DNA of 64,000 nucleotides from Halolamina sediminis (GTDB taxonomy: Archaea > Halobacteriota > Halobacteria > Halobacteriales > Haloferacaceae): NCBI RefSeq assembly GCF_001282785.1, contig NZ_CVUA01000001.1, positions 2,046,001 through 2,110,000 on the forward strand, written 5' to 3'. The position numbers were made by a program, and so were the translations under genes. Positions 8,667-17,108 of this stretch are shown piece after piece; the first letter of the stretch is position 1, and every line of letters starts with the position of its first letter. The notes under the pieces were generated by a model, which was given only the letters and a program-made list of their open reading frames with translations, did not search any database and was not told the origin of the DNA.

Positions 8667-9761
8667 TCAGACCCCGAAAACAGACCGCAACAGGTCCCGA
8701 GAGCCCGGTCCCAGCCCGACCGCGCTGACCGCGATCAGGAGCAGCGTCGTGTACCGCGGCGTCTCCTCCACCAGTTCGGGCTCGAACACCCAGATCAGGA
8801 ACGTCGCCGCCGCCATCTTCACGACGAGGAACGGCCACGCCGCCCCGAACAGGTCGACGATGAACTGGTTCGCGGGGTGTTTGGGGTTGAGGTTGTACGG
8901 CACGCCCAGCGCCATCAGGTAGTCCAGCCCGATCACGTTCGCGGCGCCGTCGACGGCGTGAGCGACGAGCACCATCCCGCCGGCGATCCCCGTCCCCTCG
9001 TTGATGCTCGGCGCGAACGTCTCGATGGCGTACCACGTCCCGACGGCCGCGGCCGCCGAGAGCCCGACCATCGCGACCAGCACCAGCGGGTAGAACTGCA
9101 CCTGTGGATCCGTCAGCGCGAGGTAGGAGAGGTAGCCGACCGAGAGCAGGAACGCGCCGCTGCCCATCGCCGTCAGCGGGCGGACGTAGTCGTCGACGTA
9201 CTCCTGCCGGGCCAGCCACAGCGAGAGGAGGATGCAAGCCAGCGCGATGACGAACAGCGTGAAGTAGATGATCGGACTGATCAGCAGCGTGTTCAGCGGG
9301 TAGTCGAACCAGCTGTCGCCCATCGCGTTGTGGGCGTCCTCGACGGTCCGGAGCGCGCCGCCGAGCAGCATGAACGGCACCATCGCCCAGAACAGCCCGC
9401 GCTCCTCGCCGATCCCGAGCCGCTCAAGCAGCAACACGACGCCCGTGATCGTGAGCAGGAGCGAGACGATGTAGCCGATCTCGCTGACGACCGTGTAGCC
9501 CGGGTAGGCCACGGGCTCGGCGGCCGCTTGGCACGCCGACGTGCTGTAGAGGTACTCGACAGTGCTTCCGGGGCGGACCGCACAGACCGCGTTGTGTGCG
9601 TCGGCCTGTACCGGTCCCCAGAAGTAGTGCCAGATGAACCCATCGTAGACGGTCTCGGGGGCGAGTATCGACCCCCCGACCAGCGCCACCAGGAGTGTGC
9701 CGACGACCCCGGCCCAGAGGCGTTCCGGGTTCCCATCAGCCCACTCGCGGAGGGAGAACAT
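8667..9761 (-). CDS. DUF63 family membrane protein
   Basis: 364 residues with about eight transmembrane segments. The family-typical block VPFMLLGGALRTVEDAHNAM and the later THAVDG-like block (LVAHAVDGAANVIGLDY) are present, which identify the archaeal DUF63 family. Function unknown; an integral cytoplasmic-membrane protein with conserved acidic and His residues inside the membrane region. It lies upstream of rnj on the same strand, but 209 bp separate them. Confidence 0.85.
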   Translation of the reverse strand: MFSLREWADGNPERLWAGVVGTLLVALVGGSILAPETVYDGFIWHYFWGPVQADAHNAVCAVRPGSTVEYLYSTSACQAAAEPVAYPGYTVVSEIGYIVSLLLTITGVVLLLERLGIGEERGLFWAMVPFMLLGGALRTVEDAHNAMGDSWFDYPLNTLLISPIIYFTLFVIALACILLSLWLARQEYVDDYVRPLTAMGSGAFLLSVGYLSYLALTDPQVQFYPLVLVAMVGLSAAAAVGTWYAIETFAPSINEGTGIAGGMVLVAHAVDGAANVIGLDYLMALGVPYNLNPKHPANQFIVDLFGAAWPFLVVKMAAATFLIWVFEPELVEETPRYTTLLLIAVSAVGLGPGSRDLLRSVFGV

Positions 9762-9860
9762 ACCTCAACACCGCACAGCGTGGGGCTTCAGGGTTGCGGT
9801 ATCCCGCATCGACCGACCCGGGACCAGTAACGTTACCTCACGCGACCCGCCCGTGGTGGT

Positions 9861-10226
9861 ATGGTCAGTCCGACACCGATGCTGGTGGCCGGCGGCGTCG
9901 CGGTCGCCGTGATCGCCGTCTACGCCGCTTACCGGAAGGGGCGAGCCGACGGGATCGAGCGGGCCCAGCGCGACCAGTCGCGGCAGGCCCACGACGCCGC
10001 CACCGAGCGGGAGCCGCCGGTCGACGTGGGCGATCGCGTCTCGTTGGGCATCAAGGAGTTCAACAGCCACCACTCCGGCGAGCGGGTCGCGGTCTGCAAG
10101 AAGGAGGGGTTCGTGATCTTCGTCGACGGCGTGCCCGACGGCGCGGGCGTGGGCGACGTGATCGACGCCGAGATCGTCGACTTCGGCCAGGACCGCAACT
10201 CCGCCGAGGCGCAGTACGTCGGCTAG
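9861..10226 (+). CDS. membrane-anchored TRAM-domain protein
   Basis: 121 residues. One N-terminal transmembrane segment (LVAGGVAVAVIAVYAAY) is followed by a charged linker and a TRAM-like beta-barrel at about residues 55-120 (VDVGDRVSLGIKEF, EGFVIFVDGVPDGAGVGDVI, AEIVDFGQDRNSAEAQYV). TRAM domains bind RNA in tRNA-modifying enzymes and in small archaeal RNA-chaperone-like proteins. Here the domain would face the cytoplasm from a membrane anchor. The stop overlaps the stop of the convergent Lrp gene by 4 bp. Confidence 0.75.
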   Translation: MVSPTPMLVAGGVAVAVIAVYAAYRKGRADGIERAQRDQSRQAHDAATEREPPVDVGDRVSLGIKEFNSHHSGERVAVCKKEGFVIFVDGVPDGAGVGDVIDAEIVDFGQDRNSAEAQYVG

Positions 10227-10672
10227 ACCGGCAGCCCGTCCGCCTCGTAGTCGGTACCGAGCACCACCATCGTCTGTGAGCGCGTGAACCCCTCGGTGTC
10301 GGCGATGTGGTCGAACATCAGGTCCCGGAGCGCCTCGGTGTCCGCGGCGTGGACCCGCACCATCACGTCCCACTGCCCGGTCGTGAGGTGGACCTCCTGT
10401 ACCTCGGGTAGGCCGGCGAGATGGGCCAGCGCCTCCTCCTCGCGGCCCTGTTCGGTGCGGAGGCCGACGAACGCGCTCACGCCGTACCCCACCGCGTCGG
10501 CGTCGACGCTCGCGTGGTACCCCTCGATGACGCCCGCCTCTTCCATGCGGTTCACCCGGTCGTGGACCGTCGCACTGGACATGTCGATCCGGCGGGCCAC
10601 CTCGCTGAATGGGGTCCGGGCGTCCTCCTGGAGGATACGGAGGATCTGCCGGTCCGTCTCGTCGAGTTCCAT
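10223..10672 (-). CDS. Lrp/AsnC family transcriptional regulator
   Basis: 149 residues: N-terminal winged helix (ELDETDRQILRILQEDARTP, DMSSATVHDRVNRMEEAGVI) and a C-terminal RAM/AsnC ligand-binding ferredoxin-like domain (VHLTTGQWDVMVRVHAADTE). These proteins form octamers that sense amino acids. The ligand and targets cannot be deduced here; no metabolic gene is adjacent on its strand. Confidence 0.92.
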   Translation of the reverse strand: MELDETDRQILRILQEDARTPFSEVARRIDMSSATVHDRVNRMEEAGVIEGYHASVDADAVGYGVSAFVGLRTEQGREEEALAHLAGLPEVQEVHLTTGQWDVMVRVHAADTEALRDLMFDHIADTEGFTRSQTMVVLGTDYEADGLPV

Positions 10673-10813
10673 GGTTCGGGGTCCGGGGTGGAGGCTCTTT
10701 GCGGTTGTGACTGGGCCGCTGATTCGTGTCTGTCGGGCGGGGTTTGGGCTTGGGTTGATTAGCTGTGCTCAGTGAGACTCGAGGTGTTGGGTTGTCGGAG
10801 ATCAACAACACCG

Positions 10814-10905
10814 TGAAAGCCCCTGCCGGCTCCGGTCGGGGGGCTCGCGTCGGTCGCCTGCGGTGCGTGCCTCGTCCGCCTTCCCGGAGCCGACAGCCCC
10901 TTTCA
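10814..10905. repeat. long inverted repeat (stem with 4 x 4 C-rich internal loop)
   Basis: Left arm TGAAAG then CCCC then TGCCGGCTCCGG (10814-10835). Right arm CCGGAGCCGACAG then CCC then CTTTCA (10884-10905). The outer 6 bp and the inner block pair with one mismatch, while the C-runs face each other unpaired. Loop of about 48 nt. It abuts the repeat core at 10919. Confidence 0.6.
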
Positions 10906-10918
10906 GTTCCACTCACCC

Positions 10919-11048
10919 GCACAGCCCACATACCTCCCCAGCCGACTCGTTCGCTCCTTTCCGTCGCTCACTCGTCCCTCGCGCTGAGGCACGGCACGAG
11001 GCCGTGCCCGCTTTCGCGCCACCGCAGGAAAGCTGTGAACCGCAAGTG
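10919..11048. repeat. dispersed structured repeat, degenerate copy A
   Basis: Shares the 31-nt core at 10919-10949 (GCACAGCCCACA, two variable bases, CCTCCCCAGCCGACTCG) with 27029-27059 and 60137-60167; only the two variable positions differ. It is followed by CTCGTCCCTCGCGC, a hairpin (GGCACGGC, loop ACGAG, GCCGTGCC), CGCGCCACCGC and a terminal CGCAAGTG (11041-11048). It lacks the later G-rich block and two hairpins of copies B and C. Confidence 0.7.
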
Positions 11049-11116
11049 TTCCCAGCGAAGATACGCGTCTTGTCGATATTTTTCTCTTTCTGGAACAGAC
11101 CGGAACGCAACGGAGG

Positions 11117-11923
11117 TCAGACCGCGTCGTCGATCTCCCGTGCGGCCGCCAGCATCTCGTCGTGGAGCGTGCCGTTCGAGACGACCAGCCCGCGGGCGTC
11201 GTGGTGCCATCGGTCTCCCTCCAGATCGGTAACTTTCCCGCCGGCCTGCCGCACGAGGTGGACGCCGGCGATCGTGTCCCAGGGCTTCGTCTGGACGTTG
11301 GTGATCACCCCCTCGACCGAGCCGGCGGCGACCATCGCGAGCGCGGCCTGTGCGCTGCCGGGCCGTCGCAAGTCCGCGAAGCGGGTCACGATAGCCTCAC
11401 ACGCGCGGGCGTACTCGTCGCGTCGCTCCCGCGGCCACCACACGGTCGGCACGACCGCGGCGCGCTCGGGGTCGCTCACTAACGAAACCGAGATTTCGGT
11501 GCCGTTGCGGTAGGCCGCCTCGCCGTCGGCGGTGTACACGTCGTCCATCGCAGGCAGGTAGTTGCAGGCCGCAACCGGCTCACCGTCGGTCACGCAGCCG
11601 ACCGCGGTGGCCCACGTCGTGAGCTCCCGGACGTAGCTGTTGGTGCCGTCGATGGGGTCGACGATCCACGCCGGCCCCGTTTCCGGCACCGACTTGCGCG
11701 CGTCGTCCTCCTCGCCGACGATCGGTTCCTCGGGACGTTCATCCCGGATGATCCCCTCGACCTCACGCTGGGCCGCGCGGTCGGCCTCAGTCACCACGTC
11801 GGTCTTCCCGTCCTTCGTCTCGACCGCGACGCCGGTCCGGAAGAACTCCTTCGCCACGTCGCCGCCCGCGACGGCCGCGCGGCGGGCGAGCGCGGCGCGG
11901 CCACTCGCTCCGTGTTCGTGCAT
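11117..11923 (-). CDS. inositol monophosphatase family protein
   Basis: 268 residues with all metal motifs of the IMPase/FBPase superfamily: VGEEDD, WIVDPIDGTNSYVRE and PWDTIAG. It acts on a sugar or inositol phosphate such as myo-inositol 1-phosphate, fructose 1,6-bisphosphate or NADP; archaeal members are often dual specificity. The frame is open upstream to 12301, but the ATG at 11923 gives a normal N-terminus (MHEHGASGRAALARRA) and leaves room for promoters before the divergent CBS gene. Confidence 0.9.
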   Translation of the reverse strand: MHEHGASGRAALARRAAVAGGDVAKEFFRTGVAVETKDGKTDVVTEADRAAQREVEGIIRDERPEEPIVGEEDDARKSVPETGPAWIVDPIDGTNSYVRELTTWATAVGCVTDGEPVAACNYLPAMDDVYTADGEAAYRNGTEISVSLVSDPERAAVVPTVWWPRERRDEYARACEAIVTRFADLRRPGSAQAALAMVAAGSVEGVITNVQTKPWDTIAGVHLVRQAGGKVTDLEGDRWHHDARGLVVSNGTLHDEMLAAAREIDDAV

Positions 11924-12090
11924 GGTTTTCGGTCTCCGTGAGCCAGCCCCAAGAACGCTCTGGGTCCTGCTCGCGTGTGAGCCCGGGCCGACGATGACGC
12001 CGTCCGCAGCGGTCCCCTCCCACGGTTCCGCGGTGTTTCGGCCACCGGCGCGAACGCGCCACAGGAACAGATCACGACGTTGTCCCGATG

Positions 12091-12099
12091 CGATAAGCT
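12091..12099 (+). promoter_or_regulatory. TATA-like box of the CBS-domain gene
   Basis: GATAAGCTT, about 38 bp before the ATG at 12134. A GAGGTG Shine-Dalgarno (12124-12129) lies 4 nt before that ATG and decides the start over an upstream in-frame codon. Confidence 0.4.
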
Positions 12100-12133
12100 T
12101 CAAGGCAACGCCGGGGGAACTGATGAGGTGTCT

Positions 12134-13294
12134 ATGGACATCTCTGATATCGCCGTCGAGGAGTTCGTCGAGGTCGAGGCCGGCACCCGTGTCGCGAAGA
12201 TTCGGTCGCGGTTCGAGCGGGAGAACCCCAAAGGGGTCGTCGTCATGGACGACGGCGACTGTATCGGCGTGATCCGCGAGAAACAGCTGATCCAGTCCCA
12301 CGTCGAGGACGACATGAAGGTCGGCGCCGTCGTCCGCTCCTCACGGAGCGGCGGGAGCCCGCCGAAGGTGGGCCGGCACGACGACGTGCGCGAGGTCTCC
12401 CGCGTCCTCGTCGAGGGCGACGTGAAGATCGCCCCCGTCTACGAGGGTGAGAACCTCTGGGGGATCGTCGCGGCCGACGATATCCTGCGTGCGGTGCTCG
12501 AGAACCTCGAAGCGATCACCGTCGGCGACATCGCCTCGGAGTCGGTCGTCACCGTCACCGAGGACGACCACGTCGGCAAGGCGATCAACCGCCTGCGGGA
12601 GAACGGTATCTCCCGGCTGCCCGTCGTCAACGAGACCGGCGACCTCACGGGGATCGTCACGACCAACGACATCGTCGACTTCGCGGTCCGGGACGAGGAC
12701 CGACAGGGCGAGGGCGACCGCAGCGGCGAGCTCGAGCGCATGCTCGACATCCCCGTCTACGACCTGATGTCGAGCCCGGTCCAGACGATCACCGCCGGCG
12801 AGACCGTCGAGGAGGCGGTGTCGGTCATGTTCGAGAACGGCATCTCCGGGCTCATCGTGACGGCGACGCCCGACGGCGCCGAGATCGAGGGCGTCATCAC
12901 GAAGACCGACGTGCTCCGTGCGCTGACCCACACCGAGGAGGAGTCGATGGACGTCCAGATCACGAACGTCAATCTGCTGGACGTGCTCTCCCGTGAGGAC
13001 ATCGTCGCGGACATCACGAGCGTCGCGGACAAGTTCAAGGAGATGAACGTGCTCCACGCCCACGTCCGCTTCACCCAGCACAAGGAGAAGCTCCGTGGGA
13101 CCCCGCTGCTGCGCTGTCAGATCCGCCTGCGAACCACGCAGGGGCAGGTCGCCGGCTCCGGTGAGGGGTACGGCGCCGAGCACGCGTTCCACGTCGCGCT
13201 CGACCGACTGGAGCGGAACGTGCTCGAACTCAAGGGCGTGAAGGCCGACGAGGAGTACCGCGGCCAGTTGATGCGGAAGCTGAACGAGCTCTAA
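12134..13294 (+). CDS. four-CBS-domain protein with C-terminal hibernation-factor-like domain
   Basis: 386 residues. Four CBS motifs lie at about 1-60, 65-122, 130-190 and 208-268 (for example NGISRLPVVNETGDLTGIV and NGISGLIVTATPDGAEIEGV), forming two Bateman modules that bind adenine nucleotides. Residues 272-370 (MDVQITNVNLLDV, VLHAHVRFTQHKEKLRG, GYGAEHAFHVALDRLERNVL) resemble the beta-alpha-beta fold of HPF/RaiA ribosome-hibernation factors. That assignment is inference. A role in energy-sensing control of ribosomes would fit. The start is the ATG after a GAGGTG. Confidence 0.85.
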   Translation: MDISDIAVEEFVEVEAGTRVAKIRSRFERENPKGVVVMDDGDCIGVIREKQLIQSHVEDDMKVGAVVRSSRSGGSPPKVGRHDDVREVSRVLVEGDVKIAPVYEGENLWGIVAADDILRAVLENLEAITVGDIASESVVTVTEDDHVGKAINRLRENGISRLPVVNETGDLTGIVTTNDIVDFAVRDEDRQGEGDRSGELERMLDIPVYDLMSSPVQTITAGETVEEAVSVMFENGISGLIVTATPDGAEIEGVITKTDVLRALTHTEEESMDVQITNVNLLDVLSREDIVADITSVADKFKEMNVLHAHVRFTQHKEKLRGTPLLRCQIRLRTTQGQVAGSGEGYGAEHAFHVALDRLERNVLELKGVKADEEYRGQLMRKLNEL

Positions 13295-13300
13295 CCCGAC

Positions 13301-13335
13301 CTTTTGCTGCGGGCCCCGGAGGGCCCTTGCAAAAG
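13301..13335. terminator. 35-nt hairpin just after the CBS gene, terminator or palindromic repeat
   Basis: CTTTTGC (13301-13307), then GGGCCC, loop CGGA, GGGCCC (13311-13326), then GCAAAAG (13329-13335). Both arms pair perfectly with a 3/2-nt internal loop. It begins 6 bp after the TAA stop. Its position suggests a 3'-end or mRNA-stability structure; its perfection also fits a dispersed palindromic element. Confidence 0.5.
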
Positions 13336-13489
13336 CTCGGCCAAAAGCCTGCGTCGGCCCCTGACGGGGCCTCCTTGGCCCGCTCGCTCACTTCCGTTCG
13401 CTCGCGGTGAGTAGGTTATCTTCGGGCCACATCCACGAACGACGTGAGCGACCTCCGATTTTTTGCTGCTGGCGCGCCAGCGTCCCGGC

Positions 13490-13894
13490 GTGTCCTCGAC
13501 CACCGCTCCCTCCACCGATCGTGCTCGGCTGTGGCGCTGTGTCCTCCTCGGCGGCGCCGTCGGCGTCGCGGTGGCGCTCCCCGTCTACGGGCAGGGCGGG
13601 CAGGGCGGCCCGCTGCTGTTCGTCGCGGGTCTCGTGGCCGGCTACCTCGCTCCCGAGGCGGTCGACGCCTACGCGGCCGGGGGCCGCGCGGGCCTGATCG
13701 CCGCACTCCCGCTCGTGGTGTGGTTCCTGTACGATTCGACGACGTGGTTCCTCTGGCAGGACGGGTGGTTCAGGACCGTCGGCAGTCTACTCGCCATCGC
13801 ATTCGTCCTCGGTGCCGGCTACTTCGCCGGCGGCATCGGCGCGGGGATCGGCGGCTGGCTGGCGGTCCAGTTCGGGCGGAACGAGCCGAGTTAG
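13490..13894 (+). CDS. small four-segment membrane protein, DUF5518-like
   Basis: 134 residues from the GTG at 13490 (a TTG at 13463 is a less likely start). Four hydrophobic, Gly-rich segments (for example LLGGAVGVAVALPVYG, LLFVAGLVAGYLAP, GSLLAIAFVLGAGYFAGG) match the haloarchaeal DUF5518 pattern. Function unknown. Its stop overlaps the radB stop by 4 bp, tail to tail. Confidence 0.65.
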   Translation: MSSTTAPSTDRARLWRCVLLGGAVGVAVALPVYGQGGQGGPLLFVAGLVAGYLAPEAVDAYAAGGRAGLIAALPLVVWFLYDSTTWFLWQDGWFRTVGSLLAIAFVLGAGYFAGGIGAGIGGWLAVQFGRNEPS

Positions 13895-14589
13895 AGATCC
13901 TCGGCAGCCGCCAGCCCTTCCTCGACGATCCGGAACGTCGCGGTCTCGCCGGTCGCTTTCGAGCGGTGTTTCTCCAGCGCCGCCCGGCGGTTCCCGCCCC
14001 GGAACCGCTCAAGCCGTAGTACGACGCCGGTCCAGTGCTCGAGCGTGTTGCCGCCCAGCCCGCGGGTCCGATCGGCGTCGGGGTCACGGAACACCTGGTT
14101 CGTGATCACGACCGCGAGGTCGTGTTTCCGGGCCAGCGAGAGCAGGTGGGTGATCTGCCCGGCGACTTTCCGGAGGGACTCGCCGCCGGAGTCGTCGCCC
14201 GCGCGCTCCAGTCGGTAGAACCCCGTCGCGGAGTCGAGCACGATCAGGTCGGCGGTGTCGGCGAGCTCCTCGGCGTCTCGGACGGCCTCGGCCTGTTCGG
14301 CGAAATCGTGGGCCGCCGAGATCACGATCCGGGAGGCCACGTCCTCGAAGTCCGCCTCGCCGTCGGTCTTCCCGTCGACGATCTGCCGGAAGCGGTCGAC
14401 CGACAGCCCCTCGGTATCGATGTACAGCGCGCGCCCGCCGTCGACGGCGGCCTCGACGGCCGCCGCGAGCGCGAGGTTGGTCTTCCCCGCCGCCGGTTCG
14501 CCGTACACCTGCGTGACGGTGCCGCGCTCGAAGCCGCCGCCGAGCAGGTCGTCGATCGGGTCGCAGCCGGTAGGGACGGACTCGCTCAT
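13891..14589 (-). CDS. radB: DNA repair and recombination protein RadB
   Basis: 232-residue RecA-superfamily paralogue of RadA without the N-terminal HhH domain. Walker A is GEPAAGKTN and Walker B is LIVLDSATG; the region near GLGGNTLEHWTGVVLRLERF is characteristic of RadB. In haloarchaea RadB acts as a mediator that helps RadA in homologous recombination. Start at the ATG 14589. Divergent from cdc48 across 239 bp. Confidence 0.93.
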   Translation of the reverse strand: MSESVPTGCDPIDDLLGGGFERGTVTQVYGEPAAGKTNLALAAAVEAAVDGGRALYIDTEGLSVDRFRQIVDGKTDGEADFEDVASRIVISAAHDFAEQAEAVRDAEELADTADLIVLDSATGFYRLERAGDDSGGESLRKVAGQITHLLSLARKHDLAVVITNQVFRDPDADRTRGLGGNTLEHWTGVVLRLERFRGGNRRAALEKHRSKATGETATFRIVEEGLAAAEDL

Positions 14590-14779
14590 TGGCGAGGTTT
14601 GCGCGGGGTGGTACGAAAGCGCTCGGACTCGCGGCGGTTCGGTACTTCTGCGGGATCGAGTACGGCCGCCCTGACGTTTCCTCGATCGACTCTGCCGCCG
14701 TTCGACCAGAGAATTCGGCAGCCGTCGGCCGGTAATTCGCTGTGTGGCAGCGCGAAGAAAACCTCGGTCTAACGCCACA

Positions 14780-14787
14780 CTTATGCG
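14780..14787 (+). promoter_or_regulatory. TATA-like box of cdc48
   Basis: CTTATGCG, 42 bp before the ATG, predicting a short leader of about 20 nt. Confidence 0.4.
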
Positions 14788-14828
14788 CGAACACCCCTTC
14801 TTTCTACCTAACTCACTCCGGGTTACTC

Positions 14829-17048
14829 ATGAACGAAGTCCAACTGGAAGTCGCGAAAGCGTACCCGAACGACTCGGGCCGTGGTATCGCTCGGCTCGAC
14901 CCCGACACCCTGCTCCACCTCAAGCTCTCCCCCGGGGACATCATCGAGATCGAGGGCGCCGAGACCACGGCGGCGAAGGTCTGGCGCGCCGATCGACAGG
15001 ACTGGAACACCGACACGGTGCGTATCGACGGTTTCACCCGCCAGAACGCCGACGTGAGCATCGGCGAGCGCGTCACCATCCGGAAGGCCGAGGCCGAGAC
15101 TGCCGAGTCGCTCACCCTCGCGCCGCCGGAAGAGGCGTCGGTGCAGTTCGGCTCCGAGGCCGCCGGCATGGTGAAACGCCAGATCCTCAAGCGCCCGGTG
15201 GTCGAGCGCGACATCGTCCCCGTGATGTCGAGCACGAACCACCCGTTCATGCGCTCGCCCGGGCAGGCGATCCCGCTGATCGCCGTCGACACCGAGCCCG
15301 ACGGGGTCTGCCTCATCACCGAAGAGACCGACGTGGAGCTCCGCGAGGAGCCTATCTCCGGCTTCGACAAGACCGGCGGCGGGATCACCTACGAGGACAT
15401 CGGCGGCCTCGAAGACGAGATCCAGCGCGTCCGGGAGATGGTCGAATTGCCGATGAAACACCCCCAGATCTTCAAGAAACTGGGCATCGAGCCGCCCCAG
15501 GGGGTGTTGCTCCACGGGCCGCCCGGCACCGGGAAGACGCTGCTCGCGAAAGCCGTCGCCAACGAGACCTCCGCGAGCTTCTTCTCCATCGCGGGCCCGG
15601 AGATCATCTCGAAGTACTACGGCGAGTCCGAACAGCAGCTCAGGGAGATCTTCGAGGACGCCAAGGAGGACAGTCCCTCGATCGTGTTCATCGACGAGCT
15701 CGACTCCATCGCACCCAAACGGGAGGACGTGACCGGCGAGGTCGAGCGCCGCGTCGTCGCCCAGCTACTGACGATGATGGACGGGCTCGACTCCCGCGGG
15801 CAGGTGATCGTCATCGGCGCGACCAACCGCGTCGACAGCGTCGACCCCGCGCTGCGCCGCCCCGGCCGATTCGACCGCGAGATCGAGATCGGCGTCCCCG
15901 ACGAGACCGGCCGCAAGGAGATTCTCCAGATCCACAGCCGCGGGATGCCGCTATCGGACGACATCGACCTCGACCACCTCGCCGCCGAGACCCACGGGTT
16001 CGTCGGCGCCGACATCGAGAGCCTCAGCAAGGAGGCCGCGATGAAGGCGCTGCGGCGCTACCTCCCCGAGATCGACTTAGACGAGGAGGAGGTGCCGCCG
16101 AGCCTGATCGACCGCATGATCGTCAAGAAGGAGGACTTCCGCGGCGCGCTCAACGAGGTCGAACCCAGCGCGATGCGGGAGGTGCTGGTCGAGCTCCCCA
16201 AGATCACGTGGGACGACGTGGGTGGCCTCACCGACCCCAAACAGCAGGTGAAGGAGGCCGTCGAGTGGCCGCTATCCAGCCCCGAGAAGTTCGAGCGCAT
16301 GGGCGTCGAGGCGCCGAAGGGCGTGCTGCTGTACGGCCCGCCCGGCACCGGGAAGACGCTGATGGCGAAGGCCGTCGCGAACGAGACCAACGCCAACTTC
16401 ATCTCGGTCCGCGGCCCGCAACTGCTCTCGAAGTGGGTCGGCGAGTCCGAGAAGGCGATCCGGCAGACGTTCCGGAAGGCCCGACAGGTCTCGCCCACCG
16501 TGATCTTCTTCGACGAGCTCGACTCGCTCGCGCCGAGTCGCGGTGAGCAGGCCGGGACCAACGTCTCCGAGCGCGTCGTCAATCAGCTGCTGACCGAGCT
16601 CGACGGGCTGGAGGAGATGGGCGAGGTGATGGTGATCGGCGCCACCAACCGCCCGGACATGATCGACCCCGCGCTGATCCGCTCGGGGCGCTTCGACCGG
16701 CTCGTGATGGTCGGCGCGCCCGACCAGGGCGGCCGGGAGCAGATCCTCGACATCCACACCGAGAACACGCCGCTGGCGCCGGACGTGAGCCTGAAGGAGG
16801 TCGCCGAGATCACCGACGGCTACGTCGGCTCCGACCTGGAGTCGATCTGTCGGGAGGCTGCGATCGAGGCGCTGCGGGAGTCCGACGGCGCCGAGGAGGT
16901 CGAGATGCGCCACTTCCGGCAGGCGATCGAGGCGGTGCGCCCGACGATCACCGACGACCTGATGAGCTACTACGAGGAGGTCGAGGAGGAGTTCCGCGGC
17001 AGCTCCAGCGCGAACGTCGACCGCGGTAACCGTCTGGGCTTCCAGTAG
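14829..17048 (+). CDS. cdc48: AAA+ ATPase Cdc48/VCP-like unfoldase
   Basis: 739 residues. The N domain (double-psi barrel plus 4-stranded barrel, about 1-190, [20 protein letters not shown]) is followed by two AAA modules. Both Walker A motifs are [17 protein letters not shown] and [17 protein letters not shown]. The Walker B motifs are [12 protein letters not shown] and [12 protein letters not shown], and arginine-finger RRPGRFD and RSGRFD segments are present. It forms hexamers that unfold or extract proteins and can feed the proteasome. Start at ATG 14829; the frame is open further upstream but without a family N-terminus. Confidence 0.97.
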   Translation: MNEVQLEVAKAYPNDSGRGIARLDPDTLLHLKLSPGDIIEIEGAETTAAKVWRADRQDWNTDTVRIDGFTRQNADVSIGERVTIRKAEAETAESLTLAPPEEASVQFGSEAAGMVKRQILKRPVVERDIVPVMSSTNHPFMRSPGQAIPLIAVDTEPDGVCLITEETDVELREEPISGFDKTGGGITYEDIGGLEDEIQRVREMVELPMKHPQIFKKLGIEPPQGVLLHGPPGTGKTLLAKAVANETSASFFSIAGPEIISKYYGESEQQLREIFEDAKEDSPSIVFIDELDSIAPKREDVTGEVERRVVAQLLTMMDGLDSRGQVIVIGATNRVDSVDPALRRPGRFDREIEIGVPDETGRKEILQIHSRGMPLSDDIDLDHLAAETHGFVGADIESLSKEAAMKALRRYLPEIDLDEEEVPPSLIDRMIVKKEDFRGALNEVEPSAMREVLVELPKITWDDVGGLTDPKQQVKEAVEWPLSSPEKFERMGVEAPKGVLLYGPPGTGKTLMAKAVANETNANFISVRGPQLLSKWVGESEKAIRQTFRKARQVSPTVIFFDELDSLAPSRGEQAGTNVSERVVNQLLTELDGLEEMGEVMVIGATNRPDMIDPALIRSGRFDRLVMVGAPDQGGREQILDIHTENTPLAPDVSLKEVAEITDGYVGSDLESICREAAIEALRESDGAEEVEMRHFRQAIEAVRPTITDDLMSYYEEVEEEFRGSSSANVDRGNRLGFQ

Positions 17049-17060
17049 GCACAAAACGGT

Positions 17061-17070
17061 CTTTTTCCCT
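17061..17070 (+). terminator. T-tract after cdc48
   Basis: CTTTTTCCCT 12 bp after the cdc48 stop codon. Archaeal termination uses short U-runs without needing a hairpin. Confidence 0.4.
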
Positions 17071-17108
17071 CCACAAGGGCCTTTTAGCGACGGTTCGGAG
17101 TTGCGCGT

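Larger units (their letters stand above)
10673..11116. other. gene-free 444-bp stretch holding a long hairpin and a degenerate repeat copy
   Basis: No coding frame with credible composition was found. The left part is the upstream region of the Lrp gene. The centre is a long inverted repeat (10814-10905), directly followed by the repeat core described at 10919-10949. The right end is AT-richer (about 11055-11100), just downstream of the stop of the inositol-phosphatase gene. Confidence 0.6.

Noticed and set aside
11924-12301. Upstream extension of the inositol-phosphatase family gene
   Set aside because: It would overlap the start and promoter of the divergent CBS gene and has no family homology.
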